35,521 bases of DNA from Planctomycetota bacterium (GTDB lineage: Bacteria; Planctomycetota; Planctomycetia; Planctomycetales; Planctomycetaceae), in the NCBI GenBank assembly GCA_018242565.1, contig JAFEBR010000142.1, positions 1-35,521 of the forward strand. Reading direction: 5' to 3'. The notes under the pieces are model-generated. The model was not told the origin of the DNA, ran no database searches, and worked only from the letters and a program-made list of their open reading frames with translations. A program made the translations under genes and the position numbers. Position 1 is the first letter of the stretch. Each line of letters begins with the position of its first letter. This document shows positions 1-8,000 of the stretch, one piece after another.

Positions 1-251
1 GCTGACTGTATTTTTTGTCCACTCGATTCTGAATGTCGCACTATGCACGCACCGGAGGGCTGGCACTGGCATTCGAAAACCACGATCATAGGCGAGTAAA
101 CCCTTGATTTCCCGGGAAAATCTTCTGCGGTGGACTCTGTTCGACCGCCAGATGCGGGCAAACAGGTCGCATCGGATTAACAGCGCGTGATATCCGGAAC
201 CCGGTCATCGCCTTGAAGGTGAGTCAACACAGCTTTTGCCTGGGGTGCACT
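1..251. other. Leading non-coding stretch with a 12-bp palindrome
   Basis: No convincing gene is seen here. The stretch contains a perfect 12-bp palindrome, TTTCCCGGGAAA, at 108-119, about 130 bases before the first start codon. It could be an operator for the lipid operon. A TTGATT at 104-109 resembles a -35 box, but no good -10 follows at the right distance. The promoter is therefore unassigned. Confidence 0.3.
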
Positions 252-908
252 ATGACCGCCGATGTGACACGACGTCCGATTCGAGCACGCGACACGAAGT
301 GGGCCGCGGCGACGGCTCGCTGGTTGGCCAGGATCGGGCTCCGCCCGAACCAGATTTCAGTTCTGAGTGCCGTATTTGGATGCGGAGCCGGGACAGCGTT
401 TACGCTGACAGGACTGGTCCCTTCGCCCACGGCGCGGACGTTGTGTTACGTACTCGCGGCCGCCGGTATTCAACTGCGGCTGCTGTGCAACCTGTTCGAC
501 GGCATGGTGGCTGTCGAAGGGGGGTTTCGCACCAAGTCGGGAGCCATCTATAACGAACTCCCGGACCGCTTCTCGGATGGATTCACCCTGGTCGGCGCAG
601 GTTACGTTCTGTCACACCTGAGCTGGCTGCCCGAAGTCGCCTGGCTCGCCGCCATCCTCGCGGTCATCACGGCTTACGTGCGAGCCCTGGGGTCTTCAGC
701 CGGCGCCCAGCCGTGTTTTCTGGGACCCATGGCGAAGCAGCAGCGTATGGCGGTCATGACCGCCGCAGCAGTTGCCAGTGCGGTGGCCGAACAATTCGAC
801 GTTCAGGGCCATGTCATCGCCGCGGCACTTATCGTCATTGTCGTTGGCTGTCTGGTAACGATCGTCCGCCGGTGCCGGCACATCATTCGCGAGCTGGAGA
901 CCTCATGA
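252..908 (+). CDS. CDP-alcohol phosphatidyltransferase family membrane protein
   Basis: Integral membrane enzyme of the family that transfers a phosphatidyl group from CDP-diacylglycerol (or a similar CDP-alcohol) to an acceptor alcohol. Seen: the family core runs from NLFDGMVAV through a glycine to NELPD. The usual motif is D-xx-DG-xx-AR-x8-G-xxx-D-xxx-D. Here the second and fourth Asp are present, the first and third are Asn, and the Arg is Val. Several hydrophobic segments follow. From memory, a subfamily with NL(L/F)DG and NELPDR exists, so this is probably a conserved variant and not decay. I chose ATG 252, preceded by TGGGGTG. An in-frame TTG at 213 would add 13 residues but has no ribosome-binding site. 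The stop overlaps the next ATG by four bases (ATGA), and with the acyltransferase and CdsA downstream it forms a phospholipid operon. The acceptor alcohol is unknown. Confidence 0.85.
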   Translation: MTADVTRRPIRARDTKWAAATARWLARIGLRPNQISVLSAVFGCGAGTAFTLTGLVPSPTARTLCYVLAAAGIQLRLLCNLFDGMVAVEGGFRTKSGAIYNELPDRFSDGFTLVGAGYVLSHLSWLPEVAWLAAILAVITAYVRALGSSAGAQPCFLGPMAKQQRMAVMTAAAVASAVAEQFDVQGHVIAAALIVIVVGCLVTIVRRCRHIIRELETS

Positions 909-1516
909 CCAGTGACCTGACAGCGACGATGCTGCGACTGTTGACCGGGGTCCGGGCTCACTGGCGTGGCTGCGAGCCAGATCTCCGACAACGCATCTAT
1001 TTTGCCAATCACTCCAGCCATCTGGATGCACCGACGTTATGGGCGGCGCTACCGCCCGCCTTGCGCCAACTGACATGTCCCGTGGCAGCACGGGACTACT
1101 GGACGGCCGGCCGACTGCGCCGGTATCTGGCCACGCATGTTTTTCACGCGGTCCTGGTCGAACGTAAGACTCCCACGGCGCGCGACAACCCAATTGACGA
1201 CATGCTGCGGGCGCTGGGTGATCAGAGATCGTTGATCCTGTTTCCCGAGGGAGGCCGCTTTACGGGACCTGATCCGGTTGAGTTCAAGAGTGGCCTGTTT
1301 CACCTGGCAAAGAAACGCCCCGACCTGGAACTGATCCCGGTACTGCTCGATAACCTCAACCGTGTGTTGCCGAAAGGGGAGCTGCTCCCTGCTCCGTTAA
1401 TCGCCAGTGCCACGTTTGGCGCCCCCTTGCGACTCGAACCTGATGAACCGCGGAGCGAGTTTCTCTCCCGGGCACGGCAGGCAATCATCGCCCTGCGGTA
1501 CAGTGAACCCCTGTGA
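905..1516 (+). CDS. PlsC-like 1-acyl-glycerol-3-phosphate acyltransferase family protein
   Basis: Acyltransferase of the PlsC/LPLAT family, which acylates lysophosphatidic acid or a related glycerolipid at the membrane. Seen: the HX4D catalytic motif in NHSSHLD near residue 37, and the second block FPEGGRF in place of the usual FPEGTR. A middle segment and a short C-terminal tail follow. At about 203 residues it is on the short side for the family. The ATG at 905 sits inside the ATGA overlap with the stop of the upstream gene; an in-frame start at 713 would bury 190 bases in that gene and add a non-hydrophobic, Arg-rich leader, so it is rejected. The stop overlaps the GTG of cdsA. The operon would supply phosphatidate (this gene), CDP-diacylglycerol (next) and its transfer (previous). 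Which lysolipid it uses cannot be read from the sequence. Confidence 0.85.
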   Translation: MTSDLTATMLRLLTGVRAHWRGCEPDLRQRIYFANHSSHLDAPTLWAALPPALRQLTCPVAARDYWTAGRLRRYLATHVFHAVLVERKTPTARDNPIDDMLRALGDQRSLILFPEGGRFTGPDPVEFKSGLFHLAKKRPDLELIPVLLDNLNRVLPKGELLPAPLIASATFGAPLRLEPDEPRSEFLSRARQAIIALRYSEPL

Positions 1517-2475
1517 AAGTTCGCCAGATGCACGATGCAGAATTGCAGTTTCTGATGGCCGGCGTGATCGCCCTGCTGATCGTCGCCTCGATCATCGGTT
1601 GGATCGCGTCGCGAAACACCCGGTCACAGGCCAAACGCGAAACCGTTTTGAACCTCAACTCGCGCATCCGCGCCTGGTGGGTCATGGCCGCCATCTTTGG
1701 TCTGGCACTGGCCACCGGAGATCTGGGTGCCGTCGTTTTGTTCGCCTTTATCTCGTTCATGGCACTGCGTGAATTTCTGACGCTGACCCCCACACGCTAT
1801 GGCGACCATCGTGCCCTGTTCTGGGCGTTCTTTGTCATCACGCCGTTGCAGTTCATTTTGCTGGCAGTCGACTGGTACGGCATGTTTTCAATCTTCATCC
1901 CCGTCTACGTGTTTCTGATATTACCGATTCGGGCCGCTGCCGCGGGCGACATCGAGAAGTTTCTGGAACGATCGGCCAAGATCCAGTGGGGTCTGATGAT
2001 CTGCGTGTATTGCTGCAGCCATGCTCCGGCGATCGTGACGCTCCTCAAAATTCCGGGCTATGAAGGACAAAACGCCAAGCTCCTGTTTTACTTTGTGCTG
2101 ATCTGCGAATTGAGCGATGTCTTGCAGTACGTTTTCGGCAAAACACTGGGGCGTCATCCGGTCGCTCCGGCGGTCAGTCCCAAGAAAACCTGGGAGGGAT
2201 TGATCGGCGGTGTCATCGCAACCGTACTCATTGGCGCCGGCTTGTGGTGGGCCACTCCGTTTACTCCATTGCAGGCGGCCGGATTATGTGTCGCCATCAC
2301 TCTGCTCGGATTCGGCGGGGGGTTGGTGATGTCGGCGATCAAGCGTGATTACGGAGTCAAGGACTGGGGAACGGCCATTGAAGGCCACGGTGGTGTCCTC
2401 GACCGTATCGACTCGCTGTGCTTCGCCGCACCCGTCTTCTTTCACCTGGTTCGCTACTATTATTCAGCGAATTGA
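1513..2475 (+). CDS. cdsA: Phosphatidate cytidylyltransferase (CDP-diacylglycerol synthase)
   Basis: Converts phosphatidate and CTP to CDP-diacylglycerol, the precursor of bacterial phospholipids, in the inner membrane. Seen: 320 residues with many hydrophobic helices and, near residues 273-299, the CdsA signature: S-x-I-KRD, then KDWGT, then GHGGVLDRID. This is almost the full consensus, with Glu where Pro or Gly is usual before the GHGG. The GTG start overlaps the preceding stop (GTGA), consistent with translational coupling. As the third gene of the trio it would feed the phosphatidyltransferase-like gene at the front. A planctomycete probably has another, housekeeping cdsA elsewhere, because this trio resembles an accessory lipid operon such as E. 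coli ynbAB. That last point is inference. Confidence 0.93.
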   Translation: MKVRQMHDAELQFLMAGVIALLIVASIIGWIASRNTRSQAKRETVLNLNSRIRAWWVMAAIFGLALATGDLGAVVLFAFISFMALREFLTLTPTRYGDHRALFWAFFVITPLQFILLAVDWYGMFSIFIPVYVFLILPIRAAAAGDIEKFLERSAKIQWGLMICVYCCSHAPAIVTLLKIPGYEGQNAKLLFYFVLICELSDVLQYVFGKTLGRHPVAPAVSPKKTWEGLIGGVIATVLIGAGLWWATPFTPLQAAGLCVAITLLGFGGGLVMSAIKRDYGVKDWGTAIEGHGGVLDRIDSLCFAAPVFFHLVRYYYSAN

Positions 2476-2660
2476 TTGGCACTGCGCGAAATCACCCGCC
2501 AGGCTTTGTTGACCAACCCGCGCACACGGGGCGTTCGCCCAAGAAGGGATACGCCAAGCCCAATCTCAGGCGCGCTGCCGTGGACACTCCGCAATCCTGA
2601 GCAGTGTCGTCCGACGGGGTTGATACCACCCGGGGTCCGCCTGACGCGCCGCAGAAGCAA

Positions 2661-2915
2661 CTAAACGGAAGGTGACTTTCCACGAGCGGCCTGCAGGATG
2701 GCCGCGACCTGGTCATCGGGAATTTCTTCAACCGATTCCGTTTCAGGGGGAGCAGAATAGGCGGCCTTGGCTGCCCGAATGGTCGTGCGATACGACGCCA
2801 GATACCGGCGGCAGTGCAGGCAAATCAGCAGGTGTAAGCGCAAGCGCCACTGGCTCTGACGGTTATCATCCGCCTCCAGTTCGCCCATTAATTGGAGCGC
2901 TTCGTCACATTTCAC
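2661..2915 (-). CDS. Zinc-finger anti-sigma factor-like protein
   Basis: Small soluble protein of 84 residues with the ZAS (zinc-containing anti-sigma) signature. Seen: H28-xxx-C32-xx-C35 inside a helical segment (HLLICLHC), an early Cys at position 3, and an acidic C-terminal tail. In known ZAS proteins this site binds zinc and can release the sigma factor on thiol oxidation. It starts with GTG, preceded by GGAG at a nine-base spacing. It is divergent from the ECF sigma gene at 3232, whereas such pairs are normally co-transcribed in one direction with the sigma gene first. Partnership with that sigma factor is therefore plausible but not shown. No transmembrane segment is visible, so it would act in the cytoplasm. 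The 185 bases between its stop and cdsA show no feature I can name. Confidence 0.75.
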   Translation of the reverse strand: MKCDEALQLMGELEADDNRQSQWRLRLHLLICLHCRRYLASYRTTIRAAKAAYSAPPETESVEEIPDDQVAAILQAARGKSPSV

Positions 2916-3122
2916 CGGTCAGCTCTCCGCGTGACTCTTATTCAGCCCGGCAACCCAACCCCAGGATGACACCGACGGCTTTTCTTATGATGCCAATAAC
3001 TTGCCGAGGTTACAAACTGTTTCTCCCCACTCCGGCGCAACGGGGTGCGGTCGGACTTCAGTGGATCACCTTTGTCCCTCTTCCGATGCGACGATTCATC
3101 GCCAAACCGGGTCAGCACCAAT

Positions 3123-3128
3123 TATACT
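3123..3128 (+). promoter_or_regulatory. Possible -10 element ahead of the ECF sigma gene
   Basis: TATACT is a near-consensus sigma-70 -10 hexamer in a locally AT-rich patch, about 100 bases before the chosen GTG of the sigma gene. No good -35 lies 16-18 bases upstream, and a GGAACC at 3172-3177 could instead belong to an ECF-type promoter without an obvious -10. Weak call. Confidence 0.3.
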
Positions 3129-3231
3129 ACACTCACGCTCTGTGCCGACCAAGCGCAGCGATCCAGAGGCTGGAACCGATTTTCGGGACTGGCCACTGTG
3201 TCAGACAGTATCGACTTCAGGTACCCATCTC

Positions 3232-3882
3232 GTGACTGGGCAAAGTTCACTTTCTGATTCTGCGGGGGGAACCGGTCCGCATCGCCAGGACCGCGGGCCG
3301 CAGGGGTTCGACGACCCCGAGTTTCTGGCGGCGCTGCGTCGTCAGGAGCCGGCGGCCTGCGAGCGACTGGTCCGCCAGTTTGGCGGGCGGATGCTATCGA
3401 CAGCCCGGCGATATCTGCCAGGCGAGCAGGATTGTGCCGACGCCGTCCAGGATGCCTTCATCTCGGCTTTCCAGGCGCTGGACCGATTTGAAGCCCAGGC
3501 CCAACTGGGAACCTGGCTGCATCGGATCGTGGTCAATGCGTGCCTGATGAAACTCCGCTCCCGTTCGCGGAAACCCGAAGTGTCGATCGAGACCCTGTTG
3601 CCCACCTTTGACGAGACGGGGCATCAGACACAACCGGTGCCCGCCTGGCGGCAACCCCCCGACGCGCAACTGGTGGGAGATGAAAATCGTGCGCTCGTCC
3701 GCCAGTGCATCGATCGGCTGCCCGACGAATATCGCACCGTCATCCTGTTGCGCGATATTGAGGAATATTCCACCGAAGAAACGGCGGTTGCGCTGCAGAC
3801 GACTCCCGGTGCCATCAAGACGCGTCTGCATCGAGCACGCCAGGCTCTGCGGACGCTGCTGGAACCCCATTTCGCCGAATGA
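3232..3882 (+). CDS. ECF-family RNA polymerase sigma factor
   Basis: Extracytoplasmic-function sigma-70 factor of about 216 residues. Seen: a region 2 block (residues about 40-112) with DCADAVQDAFISAF and the TWLHRIVVNACLMKLR helix, a linker, and a region 4 block (about 150-208) with LPDEYRTVILLRDIEEYS followed by a helix-turn-helix ending in KTRLHRARQAL. The start is uncertain. GTG 3232 leaves a 28-residue Gly/Asp-rich lead before region 2, and only a weak CAGG lies upstream. The open frame continues back to 3001, but that part has no sigma-like sequence. It is divergent from the zinc-finger anti-sigma gene, with about 316 bases between them. The target regulon is unknown; the neighbouring secreted thioredoxin-like gene hints at envelope redox stress. 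Confidence 0.88.
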   Translation: MTGQSSLSDSAGGTGPHRQDRGPQGFDDPEFLAALRRQEPAACERLVRQFGGRMLSTARRYLPGEQDCADAVQDAFISAFQALDRFEAQAQLGTWLHRIVVNACLMKLRSRSRKPEVSIETLLPTFDETGHQTQPVPAWRQPPDAQLVGDENRALVRQCIDRLPDEYRTVILLRDIEEYSTEETAVALQTTPGAIKTRLHRARQALRTLLEPHFAE

Positions 3883-3974
3883 TCGGCGGCGGCAGCGCCG
3901 CTTGCGATGCCGCAGAATAACCCCACTCTTTGCCGAACCACGAGACACGGCCCGTCCATTTCTGGAAATCATCC

Positions 3975-4015
3975 GACTCGCTGCCGGATGAGCCGTATCT
4001 GCCCGGCAGCGAGTC
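3975..4015. terminator. 13-bp perfect hairpin between convergent genes
   Basis: Arms GACTCGCTGCCGG (3975-3987) and its exact reverse complement (4003-4015) enclose a 15-base loop, between the convergent ends of the ECF sigma gene and the secreted thioredoxin-like gene. There is no U tract on either side, so it would be a weak intrinsic terminator or a bidirectional RNA 3'-end stabiliser. The stem itself is unambiguous. Confidence 0.55.
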
Positions 4016-4049
4016 ATGCCAGCCGTTCCCAGCGCCTGACATTAATGAT

Positions 4050-4490
4050 TCATTTCGTCGGGGAGGCGGGTTTGCTGATCTGTAAGTGTTTCAGCATGTC
4101 TTGGGGGGGGACATAACCTTCGATGCGGCGGATCAGGTCTCCATCCGGTGTGAGCAACAGCGTTGTGGGATATGCCGAGATGCCCATTCGATCCACGAAT
4201 TTCTGATGTTTGGCCGCGTCCAATTTGATCGATACGAAGTCGGCATCCAGCGCCCGCATAACTTTCGGATCTGCCCAGGTGGTGCGTTCGAGTTTCCGGC
4301 AGTACGTGCAATGCACACTGGTCACATACACCAGCAACGGTCGTTCTTCCCTTTGAGCCAGGTTGACCGCAGCCTTGACGGTGGGTTGCCATTTGACTGC
4401 CACTTCATCAGCTCGGGCCGAACCGGCCAGGGCGCAGATCATACAAAATAACAGCATTCCAATTTCACGTTGCATTCGACAATAAAACAT
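4050..4490 (-). CDS. Exported thioredoxin-fold protein
   Basis: Thioredoxin-like protein of 146 residues, predicted to act outside the cytoplasm. Seen: a signal peptide (charged MFYCRMQREI, then a hydrophobic stretch to about residue 24, cleavage near SARA-DE), the redox motif C61-T-Y-C64 preceded by the HCTYCRKLE helix, and the cis-Pro loop at P108 (AYPTT). Replacement of WCGPC by HCTYC resembles DsbD-C/DUF255-like thioredoxin folds, which often reduce rather than oxidise. Start: ATG 4490 has AAGGA at a seven-base spacing; an alternative ATG at 4475 lacks this. It lies downstream of the terminator of the RND operon and so needs its own promoter in 4491-5040, where I see no clear one. The partner protein is unknown. 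Confidence 0.82.
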   Translation of the reverse strand: MFYCRMQREIGMLLFCMICALAGSARADEVAVKWQPTVKAAVNLAQREERPLLVYVTSVHCTYCRKLERTTWADPKVMRALDADFVSIKLDAAKHQKFVDRMGISAYPTTLLLTPDGDLIRRIEGYVPPQDMLKHLQISKPASPTK

Positions 4491-5040
4491 GGACTCGTCC
4501 TTCTGACTGAAGTATCGATTAAAGACGTTGGATTGTTATTGATGGTTAACAGACAACCAGGATCACTCCGACAGAATCCTGGAATGTGACGGTGATCTCT
4601 GCCAGAACGGGTGAGCAGGCACTACAGTTCGCCGGGCAATGTCGGAAAGTGAAGCCGAGGCAGCATGACGCACCGACACATTGGTGCCTGATGTTCAACC
4701 CGCGGGAGAAGATCAACAGAGCCTCCTGTCTCTGTTACGGTGATGACACGGCCGGCACTCACACCTCATGCTGAGTCGCTGATCGGAACTGCTGCAAACC
4801 CTTAGCTTCAGTTCTATTCGTGAAGCTTCCAGCCCAGTGACCGGAGGTTTACGCATCTCTTCCCGTATTGAGTCACATGACGCGGATGCGTTACGAGAAT
4901 CCGAACGGTGTCAATCCAGGATTCGGATTGGCCCCATCAGCCCATCCCCGCCGCACGTGACCGATCAGCTTGCCACAGAGCAGAGGCGTGGGGCGTCGTT
5001 CGATTGCCGGAAAAACGAGATCAGACCAGGCCATGGTCCA
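4491..5040. other. 550-base gap with nested inverted repeats
   Basis: No ORF here looks like a gene. The stretch must hold the promoter of the minus-strand thioredoxin-like gene. It contains a 7-bp inverted repeat, AGCTTCA (4804-4810) and TGAAGCT (4821-4827), nested inside AAACC (4796-4800) and GGTTT (4846-4850). Together they could fold as a two-helix RNA or form an operator. I could not match it to a riboswitch class I know; the GCAAACC resembles a short piece of the GEMM consensus, but the rest does not fit. Confidence 0.35.
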
Positions 5041-5076
5041 ATAAAAAAACTGCCGTCAGTCAAGTTCTGACGGCAG
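5041..5076 (-). terminator. Rho-independent terminator of the RND operon
   Basis: Perfect 10-bp stem (5050-5059 with 5067-5076; CTGCCGTCAG and its complement) and a 7-base loop. On the minus strand it is followed at once by seven U residues (AAAAAAA at 5043-5049 on the plus strand). It lies about 22 bases past the stop of the RND pump gene. This is the clearest intrinsic terminator in the window. Confidence 0.9.
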
Positions 5077-5098
5077 ATTGCCGACACTACCCGCCCCA

Positions 5099-8000
5099 TT
5101 ATGAATGGGGTGGAGCCGGGCTGGTCACTGGGTCTTCCTGATTCATCGACGAGATGGGCAACCCATGTCCTGGAGTATTCGCATACAAGAGCCAGTAGGC
5201 CACCGGAATCACGAACAAAGTGAACAGAGTTGAGGCGAACAATCCAAAGATCAGCGACCAGGCGAGTCCCGAAAAAATGGGGTCGATGATAATTGGCACG
5301 GCACCCAGCATGGCCGCGCTGGCTGTCAGCAAGATGGGCCGCAATCGTACCACCCGGCTCTCCATGATGGCATCAAACAGCGATCGTCCTTTTGACAGCG
5401 AGAGGTGGATGAAGTCCACCAGAATGATCGAATCCCGAGTCACAATGCCCGAAAGTGCGATCATGCCAATCATCCCCGTCGCCGTAAAATAGACCGAATC
5501 AGCAAAGCCTCCGACGTTTTCGGCACTGACGGAATTCAACAGCCAGAATCCGGGCATCACCCCCAGGACCGTGAGCGGAATAGCCAGCATGACCACCAGG
5601 GGAATCACAAATGAACCCATCTGGGCCACGAGGAGAATGTAGATGGCGATCATTGCGGCGCCGAAGGCCAGACCCAGATCGCGAAAGACGTCCAGCGTGA
5701 TCTTCCATTCTCCTTCACCGGCAAAATCCACCCGCAGTCCGGGGGCCAGAGACCAGGCCAATCCGCTGCCGTTGGTAAAGAAGGTCCGCACATCCACCGG
5801 GCGAGGCGTACCTTCCGCCACCCACCCACCCCCCACGATGGTCGCACCGCGGGGTGCTTTTCGGACAAAACTGCGATCTGCCAGTACGTCGACGACGACA
5901 TCCGCCGGCGGCCGACCCGCCGTTTCGGCGAACACGTACGCCACCCGCTGCAGGTTCTTGTGATAGATCATCTGATCGATGCGCGTCGATTCCCAGCGCC
6001 CGAGTTCCGCGAGAGTAATCATCTGGCCCGTGTGACCCTTGATCTGGATGCGCGACAGTTCGGCAGCGTTGGTACGCTGTGAAATCGGCAGTTGCAGTTC
6101 AATTCGCAGCGGGTTGCGCTCGTTATCGCTGCGGACCAGTCCAATGGTCGGTCCTTCCAGAACGGCCCGCAGTGTCCCCGCAATCTGCTCAGAGGTCACT
6201 CCATTTAAGGCTGCTTTTTCGCGATCCGGTACAAACGTCAGTTTTGCCTGTGGTGCTTCCCGAATGTCATCCAGATCGACAACTCCTGGTTCCCGCGCCA
6301 GGCGGTTACGAACCGTGTCTGCGGCGAGCAGCAGATCTTCATATTGATGATCGGGTTGACCGTATATCTCGGCAACCACGCTGGCAATCACCGGCGGTCC
6401 CGGAGGCGTCTCGACCAGCTTAAAGCGGGCCTGGTGCCGGTCCGCAATGTCCTGCAGCGTATTTCGCATCTTCAACCCGATGGCATGACTTTGAGTCTGA
6501 CGGTTCTTTTTACCGGCCAGATTGATCCGCAATTCACCGACATGGTCACCCTGCCGCAGGTAATAATGCCGTACCAACCCATTGAAATCCATGGGCGACG
6601 CGACTCCGACGTAGCTGGTGTAATCCGACACCTCGGGAATCGTCTCCAGGTATTCTTCAAATTCCCGAACAGCGGCATCCGCGCGTTCGAGCGTCGTACC
6701 GCGATCGAAATCGAGAACCAGCAGCAATTCGTTTTTGTTGTCGAATGGCAGCATTTTCAGTGGCACGCTGCGAACTGCTGCCAGTCCCATCGCCGCAAAT
6801 GTGAGACCAACCATCCCAACCATGAACGTCCAGGCCACCCATCGCGAGTGGAGCAATGGCGCCATCAACGGATAAAAGAACTTATACAACGCCGACTGCT
6901 TGACAGCTTCCAGGTCTTCGGTCTCGTGCGTGCCATGTCCCCCGGAACCCCCGGTTGTGTACACCTTCTTCAAGGCGTGGTACGACAGCCAGGGTGTGAT
7001 GGTGAACGCCACCAGCATCGACATCAACATCGTGACCGGTACATTCAAGGCCATCGGTCGCATGTACGGTCCCATCATTCCCGTGATAAAGAACATCGGC
7101 AGGAAACTGACAATCACTGCCAGAGTCGCCGTGATCAGCGGAGGTCGAATCTCGGCAACGGCCTCAAGCACAATTCGACGGGTGGCCTTTTTTCGCAAGG
7201 CGAAATGACGGGCGATATTTTCTACGTCGACGATCGGATCGTCGACCAGCAATCCCAGTGACAGAATCAGCGCAAATAGTGTCACCCGGTTGATGGTGAA
7301 CCCCAGCAGCAGATTGACGGCCAGCGTAAACCCGAACACCACGGGTACCGCCACGGCGACAATGAGTGCCTCGCGCCAACCCAGCCCCAGCGTCAACAAC
7401 GCGACCACGATCAGAATGGCCACCGCCAGTCCTTCGACCAGTTCATTGACCTTTTCATCAGCGGTCAGCCCGTAATTCCGGGTAATGACCAGTTCCATAT
7501 CATCGGGGATCACCGTGCGCTTGAGTTCTTCGGCCCTCTGCAAAACTGACTTGGCCACCCAGACGGCGTTGGCGCCTTTCTTCTTGGCAATCGCCAGGGT
7601 AACGGCTGGTTGCGAGACCGATTCCCGACCATGGGTCATCGCATCCGATTCGGCGCCGCCAATCAGGGTGCCGGGAAAGTTCTCGTGGTGGGTAAAACCG
7701 CGTGCCGGCCCCCAGCCGTGCCGGACGTAGCTGGCGACTTCCTCGGGTCCATCTTCAATTCGCGCAACATCTTTCAAATACACGGGCCGGCCATCGAAGA
7801 CACCCACGACCAGATCTCGCAGTTGAGCTGCGCTCGAGAACGGCTGTCCGGCATCGACCTGCAGCAATTGATCGCCCGAGCGCAACTGACCCGCCGTCAG
7901 TCGAATGTTGGCCCCCTGAATCGCCCGCTGCATCTCCAGCGGCGAGACCTGGTGAGCCGCCATGTCGTTGGCATCGAGCAGCACCCGCACCACGCGCGGA

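Noticed and set aside
61-76. Sigma-54-like TGGCACT-GGCA-TTCG sequence
   Set aside because: The -12 element has CG where GC is required, and the following gene is more than 170 bases away.
713-904. N-terminal extension of the acyltransferase frame back to 713
   Set aside because: It lies inside the phosphatidyltransferase gene, reads as Arg/Gly-rich shadow sequence, and ATG 905 in the ATGA overlap is a far better start.
3172-3202. GGAACC ahead of the first ECF sigma gene as an autoregulated ECF promoter
   Set aside because: No CGTC-like -10 lies 16-17 bases downstream.
2672-3235. 187-codon plus-strand frame between the lipid and sigma genes
   Set aside because: It overlaps the anti-sigma gene on the other strand, has no family features, and its composition is that of an antisense shadow.
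4837-5070. 77-codon plus-strand frame in the gap left of the RND terminator
   Set aside because: It runs through the terminator hairpin, has no ribosome-binding site, and resembles no family.
5420-5445. Arg-Asp in place of the AcrB Lys940-Asn941 pair
   Set aside because: Arg at this place (GIV-x-R-x-SI-x-LVDF) is, from memory, common in other RND clades, so it is not treated as a defect.
6344-7261. 305-codon frame antisense to the RND pump gene
   Set aside because: The pump frame is strongly supported; the antisense frame is His/Arg-rich and is explained by G+C-rich codon usage. The same holds for long frames opposite the response regulator (16394-17332) and the kinase (31565-32569).
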